DNA of 64,000 nucleotides from NCBI GenBank assembly GCA_964643355.1, contig CAZXPW010000011.1, forward strand, positions 1 through 64,000. Reading direction: 5' to 3'. This DNA is from FEN-1350 sp964643355. Its GTDB lineage: Bacteria; Planctomycetota; Phycisphaerae; Sedimentisphaerales; Anaerohalosphaeraceae. A program made the translations under genes and the position numbers. Shown here one piece after another: positions 34,069-41,270 of this stretch. Numbering within the stretch: the stretch's first letter is position 1; each line of letters begins with the position of its first letter. Under the pieces are notes generated by a model. It was not told the origin of the DNA, ran no database searches, and worked only from the letters and a program-made list of their open reading frames with translations.

Positions 34069-34404
34069 GAATCAGATCTCATAGCCCTGCCCCCCTCATA
34101 AACAATACAGACAAGATTCCCAATGCCCAGGCGCAACCCCATCCGGGACGATTGATCATCCTGTCTGCATCAAACCAACTTCGCCAGAAGATCAGCGATG
34201 AATTATCCGCTGATCTTGTGACGGATTTTCCATTTTCTCCTGCGTTTCTTGCTGCCAATTTTGCGTCTTCTTCTGGGCTTGGCCATTCAGACCTCCAAAC
34301 ACTATGGACTATTCTCTTTTACGAATCCGATCGCTGTGGTATTATACGGAATTAAATCCCAAATGCAAGGGTACCATAGGTTTTTTTCCGATCGGAGCCG
34401 TGCC
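34069..34404. other. Divergent intergenic region with a strong hairpin
   Basis: 336 bases between the corrinoid activator and the small CxxC protein. Apart from the 10-bp inverted repeat listed separately and a possible -10 (TATTAT, about 34340) for the rightward gene, I see nothing. Upstream in-frame extension of the small protein through this region is not supported. Confidence 0.4.
34188..34217. repeat. Perfect 10-bp inverted repeat
   Basis: AAGATCAGCG, a 10-base spacer, CGCTGATCTT. No T-run follows on either strand, so it is not an ordinary terminator. Its place between two divergent genes fits an operator or a structured leader. Confidence 0.45.
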
Positions 34405-34704
34405 ATGATCCAGTGTAAAGACTGCGAAATGTTTGAATTACGGCCGGACGGCGGACGCTTGTTCCGCTGCGATCCCTTTTCCACCATCAAGGAACCCGAA
34501 TGCCTGGCCAAATGGCAGCTCATGCGGATCGAGTTGCTGGTCGGGACTTTTCGTTCGATGGCCGCCTGGCAGGAAAAGCTCGCCCCCGTCCAGGACAAGA
34601 TTCTCAAATATGTTAAACGGGAACTGCAGGATCTTGATGAAACCGAGCGATGGAAACTCCAGGAAGATGAGGAACCCGATGATCCTCCATCCTATCCGGT
34701 TTGA
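34405..34704 (+). CDS. Small conserved-looking CxxC protein
   Basis: 99 residues from ATG 34405, with CGGAG about seven bases upstream. It starts MIQCKDCEMFELRPDGG; a CxxC pair (residues 4 and 7) and later Cys at about 23 and 34 (FRCDPF and EPECLAKW) could hold a metal. The second half is helical and charged (IELLVGTFRSMAAWQEKLAP...ILKYVKRELQDLDE). I recall similar short proteins with CDPFxxIKEPECLAKWQ in planctomycetes, but no function is known to me. It stands alone, 141 bases upstream of the sigma-factor gene on the same strand. Confidence 0.75.
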   Translation: MIQCKDCEMFELRPDGGRLFRCDPFSTIKEPECLAKWQLMRIELLVGTFRSMAAWQEKLAPVQDKILKYVKRELQDLDETERWKLQEDEEPDDPPSYPV

Positions 34705-34845
34705 CCGGTTTCGTGGGGCAAATAACGCCCCGTTCCTTTGAAATCGAAGTCTCGGACCGATAATTTTTTCTATTTTCGGATTTTTTTCAACAAATGCAAT
34801 ATCGAAAACCACGATCGCGTCTAAGTCATTGATGGCTCGGCGGAT

Positions 34846-35391
34846 ATGGAATCATTTGAGACTCCGGATATCCAAGAGCTTGTATCCCGGTGCCAGGCGG
34901 GCGAAAACCGGGCGTTTGATGAATTGGTCGATTTGTACGCAAGTCGTTGTTACGGCTACTTTTACAGATTGACTCGGAATGTGGACATCAGCCATGACTT
35001 GCTTAGCGATTTATTTGTCAAGATTGTTGAAAAGCTGGATTCTTTCAAGGGGGGATCCTTTGAAAAGTGGCTTTTTACCATCGCGGGGAACCTGTTCCAC
35101 GATTATCTCCGGGGGCGATACAGACATAGAAAAATGTTGGAAGCCAAGGCCCGCGAGTTACAGGATGAGCCATTGCCTCGTAAGGCAAACTCCGATCTAA
35201 GCGACCAGTTGCAGATGTTTCTGGCAAAATTGGACGAAGATACATTAGAGGTGATTCTGATGCGGTTTTATGGGGATATGAGTTTCAAAGAATTGTCCGA
35301 GATCCGCAATGAACCCATCGGGACTACCCTATCAAAAGTCCACCGCGGCTTAAAAAAACTGCGTGAATTTATGGGAGAATCCGGTGACTGA
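34846..35391 (+). CDS. ECF-like RNA polymerase sigma factor
   Basis: 181 residues. Region 2: FDELVDLYASRCYGYFYRLT, ISHDLLSDLFVKIVEKL and FEKWLFTIAGNLFHDYLRG. Region 4: LEVILMRFYGDMSFKELSEI and GTTLSKVHRGLKKLREF. There is no sigma-1.1 or 3 domain, as expected for group 4 sigma factors. The stop overlaps the next gene by eight bases; that gene encodes a membrane protein that is the obvious candidate anti-sigma factor. The recognised promoters are unknown. Confidence 0.9.
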   Translation: MESFETPDIQELVSRCQAGENRAFDELVDLYASRCYGYFYRLTRNVDISHDLLSDLFVKIVEKLDSFKGGSFEKWLFTIAGNLFHDYLRGRYRHRKMLEAKARELQDEPLPRKANSDLSDQLQMFLAKLDEDTLEVILMRFYGDMSFKELSEIRNEPIGTTLSKVHRGLKKLREFMGESGD

Positions 35392-35890
35392 AAACCCGGA
35401 ACAACTGAAAGAACTCTTGGATTCATTCCTGGATCCCAGGTCGGCTGACAAAGCCCTTGAGGACATCCAACAGGGTTTGAACTTGTTATCAACTTTCCCG
35501 GACCCGACCCCAGCCCCCCAACGGATTGCCCTACTCAAGAGGGAAATTCATCTCCGCGCCAGAAAAATCCGTCGATTTCGACGGATCTTCCGTTGGATCG
35601 GTTGGTCGGCTTGTGCCGCCGCTGTTGTTGTGGTTATTTTGTTTCAGACGCCCTTGTTTCGAACTGCCCCTCTCGCCTTGCGGCCGGGCTCCGAAATCTC
35701 CTGTCCCGCTCCCTGGAAAATTGACACAGAGCCGCTATTATCCGGATTCATGGCCCATTCTGAAGAGGTTCGAAGTGAAATGTATAAATCTTATCCGGAT
35801 TTGTATGATGCCGACATGCCGAATCCGATTGAGGCCCTCGAACAGGAACTGAAAATGCTGGCCTCCAGCGACGATTTCTGGAAGGGATAA
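35384..35890 (+). CDS. Single-pass membrane protein, candidate anti-sigma factor
   Basis: 168 residues from GTG 35384, preceded by GGGAGA and overlapping the sigma gene. A cytoplasmic, helical N-terminus (about 1-65) is followed by one membrane helix (WIGWSACAAAVVVVILFQ, about 70-88) and an extracytoplasmic tail of 80 residues. This is the plan of an anti-sigma factor, but I do not see the zinc-binding His/Cys motif of the common ZAS class. The assignment rests on position and topology, not homology. Confidence 0.75.
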   Translation: MTENPEQLKELLDSFLDPRSADKALEDIQQGLNLLSTFPDPTPAPQRIALLKREIHLRARKIRRFRRIFRWIGWSACAAAVVVVILFQTPLFRTAPLALRPGSEISCPAPWKIDTEPLLSGFMAHSEEVRSEMYKSYPDLYDADMPNPIEALEQELKMLASSDDFWKG

Positions 35891-35894
35891 TCCC

Positions 35895-36767
35895 ATGAAG
35901 AAACACCCCCCTGCCGGAAGGTGGATTGTGCCCTCGTTTCTGATTCTCGGACTGTGGGTCTATTTGCCGGCTCAGACCGATCCAGGTGACTTATGGGCCG
36001 AGGAAACGGCCGTTCAAACCGATTCAATGGAACTGAATCGAGATATCATCGACCAATTGATGTCTCAATTGGAAGGCGAAGCCCCTGCGCTGGCGGGCCA
36101 ATTGCGTCAATGGCGAAAGGAAGACCCCTTCCGGTTTGTTCTGGAAATTCGGCGAATCGCCCTGGCCCGAAATCCCAAACTGGCCCGAAATCCAACACGA
36201 CAGCCCAAAGCCATATCCGAAGAACCTATTGAGCCGTCTGAACCGGTTCGACCTGCGGAATGGCGGCAGACGCAGGAAAAACGAATCGAGGAATTCATGG
36301 AATGGTTCAAAACCGCATATCCAGACAAAGCCGAACCGCTCCAGCAGATCCGCATAAAAGATTATGAAGATTTTCTCACCCGGATTTCTTCGATTCGCAG
36401 AAGGTTCGAACCCCTGATGCGGGCGGAAAAACGAGATCCGGTTCTGGCCAAAGTCTTGAAAAAGGATATCGAGCTTCAGGATCAATGCGTGAACCTCTTA
36501 TCTCAGATCGCAGCACATTCCAACAACGAGAAAGACCGTCGGGGTTTGATCGAACAACTCACGCAAGTGGTTGCCAATCAATTTGACATCATCATCCAGA
36601 AACGACGGATTCAGTACGCCACGATCGAGTCCAAAATTCGCCAGATGCAAAAAGAGGTGGAGGAGCAAAACAAGCAACTCGACGAACTTATTAACAAAAA
36701 AGACCAACTAACGAAAGATCGTGTCCGGGAACTCCTGAATCCACCGGCCCAATCCGACAAGCCCTGA
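35895..36767 (+). CDS. Secreted coiled-coil protein of the sigma-factor operon
   Basis: 290 residues with a signal peptide (hydrophobic about residues 10-27, IVPSFLILGLWVYLPAQ). The mature part is almost entirely charged helix, rich in Glu/Lys/Arg/Gln: WRKEDPFRFVLEIRRIALAR, a Pro-rich spacer, then a long coiled coil to the end (RQMQKEVEEQNKQLDELINK). No catalytic motif seen. It starts four bases after the membrane-protein gene, so sigma factor, membrane partner and this periplasmic protein form one operon. A sensing or stress role in the envelope is inferred. Confidence 0.75.
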   Translation: MKKHPPAGRWIVPSFLILGLWVYLPAQTDPGDLWAEETAVQTDSMELNRDIIDQLMSQLEGEAPALAGQLRQWRKEDPFRFVLEIRRIALARNPKLARNPTRQPKAISEEPIEPSEPVRPAEWRQTQEKRIEEFMEWFKTAYPDKAEPLQQIRIKDYEDFLTRISSIRRRFEPLMRAEKRDPVLAKVLKKDIELQDQCVNLLSQIAAHSNNEKDRRGLIEQLTQVVANQFDIIIQKRRIQYATIESKIRQMQKEVEEQNKQLDELINKKDQLTKDRVRELLNPPAQSDKP

Positions 36768-36834
36768 TTGACTTGTCAACTCCATAGGAAATTGGCGATT
36801 GCCAAATCGGATCCATCCCGCTACACTTGCATGG

Positions 36835-37791
36835 ATGCGGCCGTATCCGATGATTTGTGAACCCATTTTCAAACCCCGTATCTGGGGGGGGCGGATGTTG
36901 CGCACTTCCCTGGGAAAACGGATTCCCGAGAATCTCCGTATCGGAGAAAGCTGGGAGCTGGCGGACCTGCCGGAGGATAAAACCCGTATCCGTAACGGCT
37001 GTTGGGCTGGAATGACCTTAAATCAGATCCCCATCGAACATCGTTTGGGGCTCTTTCCGGACATCCCCCCCTCAGTTCCATTTCCATTGCTGGTCAAGTT
37101 CCTGGACGCCCAGGATATTCTCAGCGTCCAAGTCCACCCGGACTCCGAAACCTGTCGGATAATGGGGCGAGGCGATCCCAAAACCGAATGTTGGTACATT
37201 CTTTTTGCCGGTCCGGATGCGGCCATTTACAAAGGTCTCAAATCCGGGACCACCCGGGATCAATTGCGACAAGCCATCCTGGAGGGAACGGTCGAGGTTT
37301 TGCTGAATCGCGTACCTGTCCATGCGGGGGAATGTCACTTCATTCCTGCCGGTACCTGCCATGCCATTGGTGCCGGAATGTTGATCGCGGAGATTCAAAC
37401 CCCGTCGGACACAACTTACCGTCTCTTTGATTGGCATCGGCTCGACGAACAAGGCCTGCCGCGCCCCCTGCATGTCGAGGATGCCTTGCAAAGCATTCGC
37501 TATGATCAATGTCCCGAAGATCTGACGGTCCGAACCACAGGGATCCTCGCGGATTGTCATTATTTTCAAGTTCAGACCTTGGATGTTTGTGCCGGCCGGT
37601 CATTCCCGTTGAAATTTGAAACAACGAGAATTCTGGTCGGAGTATCGGGTAGCGCTACGATTGTTCAGTCTGATGAAACAGAAATTTCTTTCAAGACCGG
37701 CGATACGGCCTTGATTCCCGTCAACCTCGAAGAGGTGTTAAAGTTCGATTCGGATGGTCGGATCCTGATAATCCGCGTCAAAACGCCATAA
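36835..37791 (+). CDS. manA: Mannose-6-phosphate isomerase, class I type
   Basis: 318 residues from ATG 36835; TTG 36799 and ATG 36850 are alternatives, and the family begins just before EPIFKPRIWGG. The enzyme interconverts mannose 6-phosphate and fructose 6-phosphate. Zinc ligands are expected in SVQVHPD (Gln, His), KTECWYI (Glu) and ECHFIPAGTCHAIGAG (His). The length matches the short bacterial type rather than the long eukaryotic or enterobacterial type. Followed at once by the convergent alkaline phosphatase gene. Confidence 0.93.
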   Translation: MRPYPMICEPIFKPRIWGGRMLRTSLGKRIPENLRIGESWELADLPEDKTRIRNGCWAGMTLNQIPIEHRLGLFPDIPPSVPFPLLVKFLDAQDILSVQVHPDSETCRIMGRGDPKTECWYILFAGPDAAIYKGLKSGTTRDQLRQAILEGTVEVLLNRVPVHAGECHFIPAGTCHAIGAGMLIAEIQTPSDTTYRLFDWHRLDEQGLPRPLHVEDALQSIRYDQCPEDLTVRTTGILADCHYFQVQTLDVCAGRSFPLKFETTRILVGVSGSATIVQSDETEISFKTGDTALIPVNLEEVLKFDSDGRILIIRVKTP

Positions 37792-37811
37792 TGGCCATAG
37801 ACGAATCGACT

Positions 37812-38915
37812 CTATTTCGACTTTGTATTTTGCGAGGTTACGGCATCCAAAATAAAATGGAAGATGTCCGTGTTGTCCATCAGCCCAACAAACAGCTCGG
37901 AAGATTTTCCACAGGCATAAACGGGTACTTTCGTCGCAGTATGCCCTTTGGTACTCCAGCGAACAGTCGGGTAATTCCATATTCCGTTATTCCTGACCAC
38001 CTGTAATCCGCCGGTTTCATGGTCGGCTGTTACAACGATCAGGGTATCATCACGATTCTTGGCCCAGTTCAAAACCACTCGAACGGCTCGTTCAAATTCG
38101 ACTATTTCTCCAATCGTCCGGGGCAGGTGATTGTCATGACAAGCCCAATCGATTTTTCCCCCCTCAATCATTAGAAAAAAACCGTCCGGATCATTATCCA
38201 GAACCTTCAGGGCCATCTCGGCCATCTGCGAAAGATGGGGGAAATCTCCTACTCCTTCGGATTCAAAGGGAATCTCTATCCCAAACAAGCCGCAAATCCT
38301 CTCGTTTGCCTCCGTGTCGTGGTTTCGCAGGGCCTTGGCTGTTCGAAAAAACAAATACCCGGATGAATCGGCTGTGACTTTGGCCATCCCGATGGATCCC
38401 CCCCCTAGCAGAACCTCCGGACGGGACCGTTCCATGTAATCTTTCGCGATCTCCCAATCGCTTTGACGGCTGCCATCGTGGGCGCCAAAACCCGCTGGCG
38501 TGGCGTGTGTTATGGGAACGGTTGTCACCAAACCCGTACTTTTCTTGAGCGACTGCATTTGTTCCAGAATAGTGGGGACATCCGACTCATCGCCGGGACG
38601 AGCGACGCTAATGACGCCGTTGTTGACCTTGCGTCCTGTCGCCATCGCCGTGGCCGCCGCCGCCGAATCGGTTATCTTGTGATCGGCGGAATAAGTGGTC
38701 ATTCGCGTTTGATGGGGAAAACTTTCAAAAACGAGCGTACCCTCCTCTCCGTACGCATACATCCCGGCGGCCCTGATTTGCTCATGACCCATTCCATCGC
38801 CAATCAACAAGATCACATTGCAAACCTGACTAAAAGATGATTCGCCACAACCCAATACAAACAATGTGATAAAAAAAAAACGACATGTCCAGTGCACTAT
38901 CATTACAGTTCTCAT
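37812..38915 (-). CDS. Alkaline phosphatase (lipoprotein)
   Basis: 367 residues. The leader (about residues 8-22) ends FVLGC, a plausible lipobox, so it is probably anchored to a membrane. PhoA-superfamily metal and nucleophile motifs are complete: NVILLIGDGMG (metal Asp), KITDSAAAATAMATG (nucleophile Ser), HATPAGFGAH, MIEGGKIDWACHDN and VTADHETGG. The length is close to short bacterial alkaline phosphatases. No pho box was identified by eye. Convergent with manA, 20 bases apart. Confidence 0.94.
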   Translation of the reverse strand: MRTVMIVHWTCRFFFITLFVLGCGESSFSQVCNVILLIGDGMGHEQIRAAGMYAYGEEGTLVFESFPHQTRMTTYSADHKITDSAAAATAMATGRKVNNGVISVARPGDESDVPTILEQMQSLKKSTGLVTTVPITHATPAGFGAHDGSRQSDWEIAKDYMERSRPEVLLGGGSIGMAKVTADSSGYLFFRTAKALRNHDTEANERICGLFGIEIPFESEGVGDFPHLSQMAEMALKVLDNDPDGFFLMIEGGKIDWACHDNHLPRTIGEIVEFERAVRVVLNWAKNRDDTLIVVTADHETGGLQVVRNNGIWNYPTVRWSTKGHTATKVPVYACGKSSELFVGLMDNTDIFHFILDAVTSQNTKSK

Positions 38916-39029
38916 AAGCGAATTTATACACTTGGGGAAGAAACAGAATCCGCCCCTTCAAAATAATATTCTATCAAATCAAACCCGACCATTCTACCCG
39001 TGCCCACGGTAAAATCCCCCCTCCGCAGG

Positions 39030-40067
39030 TTAGAGAACCTCGGCCAACGCAAGGATCAGCTCTTCAGTCTGTTCCCATCCGATGCACTTATCCGTAATGG
39101 ACACCCCGTATTTCAGCTTGTCGGCCGGGACGACCGGCTGATTGCCTTCCTGCAGAAAACTTTCGAGCATCAGGCCGGAGATCATACGATTTCCTTGCCG
39201 AATCTGCCCCACGATATCCAGAAACGCGACTCGCTGGAGGCGATGGTCTTTGTTGGAGTTGGCATGACTGCAATCAATCACAACCCCGGTTTGAATACCG
39301 GCTTTGTTCAGCAGGATCTGGGCAAAAGCCACATATTCCGAAGCGTAGTTGGGCCCCCCGCTCCCCCCCCGCATAACCAAATGGCCGAATTTGTTTCCGG
39401 TCGTTTCCGCAACAATGGCCTTCCCGTTTCGGTCAATCCCCAGAAAAGAATGAGGGCTGAGAGCCGAACGAATCGCGTCCAGCGCCGGTATCAGATTGCC
39501 GTCGGTGGAATTTTTAAAGCCGATCGGCATGGACAGGCCACTTGCCATTTGGCGATGAACCTGGGATTCCGCCGTCCGAGCCCCGATCGCCGCCCACGAC
39601 ACCAGGTCGGCCAGATACTGCGGGACGATCGGATCCAGAAACTCGGTCGCTACAGGTAGCCCGATGTTGCTGATTTCGACAAGTATCCCGCGGGCCATCC
39701 GGAAACCCTGCTCAATATCATACGAGTCGTCAAGAGCGGGATCGTATAGCATTCCCTTCCAACCCAGCGTGGTCCGAGGTTTTTCAAAATATGTTCGCAT
39801 GATCAAGAGAAGTTTGTTTCCAACCCGATCCTGAAGGGCCTTGAGCCGCTGGGCATATTCAATCGAGGCGGGCCGGTCGTGAAGCGAACAGGGTCCGGCG
39901 ATCACCATCCGACGCGATTCCCGGTTCAGAAGGATATCCTGAACCCCTTTTCTCGATGATGCGACAATATGACTGATCGCTTCCGTCTCGGGCAGCTCTT
40001 CCTTCAACTGCCGGGGAGTTATGAGCGGCTTAAATCGCCGAATATTCAGATTGTCTGTCAGTTCCAT
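39030..40067 (-). CDS. 3-deoxy-7-phosphoheptulonate synthase (DAHP synthase, class I)
   Basis: 345 residues, the length of AroF/G/H. It condenses phosphoenolpyruvate and erythrose 4-phosphate, the first step of aromatic amino-acid synthesis. Seen: VIAGPCSLHD, RTYFEKPRTTLGWKG, KNSTDGNL, GGSGGPNY, VIDCSHANSNKD and GLMLESFLQEGNQ. Which aromatic end-product inhibits it cannot be told by eye. Monocistronic, with its own promoter; relevant to the window's aromatic-acid theme. Confidence 0.95.
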   Translation of the reverse strand: MELTDNLNIRRFKPLITPRQLKEELPETEAISHIVASSRKGVQDILLNRESRRMVIAGPCSLHDRPASIEYAQRLKALQDRVGNKLLLIMRTYFEKPRTTLGWKGMLYDPALDDSYDIEQGFRMARGILVEISNIGLPVATEFLDPIVPQYLADLVSWAAIGARTAESQVHRQMASGLSMPIGFKNSTDGNLIPALDAIRSALSPHSFLGIDRNGKAIVAETTGNKFGHLVMRGGSGGPNYASEYVAFAQILLNKAGIQTGVVIDCSHANSNKDHRLQRVAFLDIVGQIRQGNRMISGLMLESFLQEGNQPVVPADKLKYGVSITDKCIGWEQTEELILALAEVL

Positions 40068-40144
40068 ATCTCCGGATACCTCGACGGATACGATTGTCCG
40101 GCTCGTATAATCCTTCCTGGAGGTCCATTTATTTTCAAGTTTGT

Positions 40145-40173
40145 ATCGTACATCTTTTTCAACGAAAAATCAA
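40145..40173 (-). promoter_or_regulatory. DAHP synthase promoter
   Basis: TTGATT (40168-40173), 17-base spacer, TACGAT (40145-40150) on the minus strand, about 70 bases before the start codon. Confidence 0.5.
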
Positions 40174-40236
40174 GGGCAATCCTTTTGTCTTTCCGATTGA
40201 GTCGGGCCAGTTTTTCTCGTCCCAATGACCCTGTTT

Positions 40237-40276
40237 CCAAAAACAAGGGCACAATCAATCGGATTGTGCCCTTGTT
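40237..40276 (-). terminator. Terminator of the rex-hydrogenase operon
   Basis: A 13-pair perfect stem (CAAGGGCACAATC/GATTGTGCCCTTG, 40244-40274) with a five-base loop, extended by AA/TT and followed by TTT on the minus strand. It lies just beyond the response-regulator stop. Confidence 0.85.
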
Positions 40277-40308
40277 GGCTGGATGGATCAACGAATATCG
40301 TTACCCAC

Positions 40309-40698
40309 CTACCTTTTTCGAATATGTTTTTGAACGGCATTCAATAGCGTTTCCGGTTTGATCGGCTTTTCAAGAAATTCCTTTACCGGAAGCCAATTGT
40401 CATCCGGTTCAATCTGAAAAGGCAGATTCATCTCTTTTCGTACGCCGCTGACCATGACCACGGGAGTGCCCTTGAGTTCCGGAATCTGGCTCAGGTTTCG
40501 AGCGACATTGAACCCCTCATCTCGGGTAGTCATCATGACATCGAGCAGAATCAAATCGGGTTTTTCGGCCTGGGCCTTCTGGACTCCGTCCTGTCCATTG
40601 TGCGCCACACTGACGCTGTAATTCTTGGCCTCCAGCAGATTGGCAATCGACTCGACCAAGTCGATATCGTCATCAATAATCAGTACTTTGTTCGCCAT
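40309..40698 (-). CDS. Stand-alone receiver-domain response regulator
   Basis: 129 residues from ATG 40698 (AGGAG eight bases upstream; a longer frame to 40761 is rejected). One receiver domain only: acidic cluster IIDDD (residues 8-11), phospho-acceptor D53 in LILLDVMM, VVMVSG with the conserved Ser, and the Lys in EFLEKPI. There is no output domain, so it must act through protein contact or as a phosphate sink. It is the last gene of the hydrogenase operon whose second gene is a sensor kinase, hence the probable partner of that kinase. Confidence 0.92.
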   Translation of the reverse strand: MANKVLIIDDDIDLVESIANLLEAKNYSVSVAHNGQDGVQKAQAEKPDLILLDVMMTTRDEGFNVARNLSQIPELKGTPVVMVSGVRKEMNLPFQIEPDDNWLPVKEFLEKPIKPETLLNAVQKHIRKR

Positions 40699-40757
40699 GG
40701 CGAAATCTCCTATTTGTATGCGAATCGTCTCGCGTTTTATCCACGGAATGGGACCCG

Positions 40758-41255
40758 TCAACCCCGGGACGCGGATTTCCGCATCTGGTTAATCAGGTCC
40801 ACCACTTTCTTGGCGTTTAATTCTCCATAGATCTTATCATTGATCATAATGACCGGGGCGATTCCACAGGCGCCCAGGCATCGGGCCTCCTGGAGAGTGA
40901 ACAACCGATCGGGCGTCGTCTCTCCGACCTTGATCTTCAATTCGTTCCTCAGCGCATCCAGAACTTCCTGAGCGCCTTTGACATAACAGGCGGTCCCCAG
41001 ACATACGCTGATCACGAATTTGCCGATGGGTTTGAGATTGAAATAGTGATAGAAGGTGGCCACGCCCCAGATATGGGCCGTCGGGATATTCATTGCCTCG
41101 GCAATCGTATCCATCGCCTCGCGCGGCAGGAACCCGAATAAGGACTGTGCCTTGTGCAGCACCGCAATCAGGTTTGACTCGAAGTACGGCTTGCCCTGGA
41201 ACTGGGTAATGTACTGTCGCAATTCGTCGAGTTTTTCTGGTTGAATATCGATCAT
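40758..41255 (-). CDS. hydC: Bifurcating [FeFe] hydrogenase, NuoE-like [2Fe-2S] subunit
   Basis: 165 residues from ATG 41255, GGAG nine bases upstream; an in-frame TTG 15 bases earlier is less likely. Thioredoxin-fold NuoE/HydC family: AHIWGVATFYHYFNLKPIGK, then ligands C85 and C90 (VCLGTACYVKG) and C126 and C130 (ARCLGACG). In HydABC complexes this subunit passes electrons with HydB. It lies 15 bases after hydA. Confidence 0.95.
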   Translation of the reverse strand: MIDIQPEKLDELRQYITQFQGKPYFESNLIAVLHKAQSLFGFLPREAMDTIAEAMNIPTAHIWGVATFYHYFNLKPIGKFVISVCLGTACYVKGAQEVLDALRNELKIKVGETTPDRLFTLQEARCLGACGIAPVIMINDKIYGELNAKKVVDLINQMRKSASRG

Positions 41256-41270
41256 GTCCGATTTCTCCAA

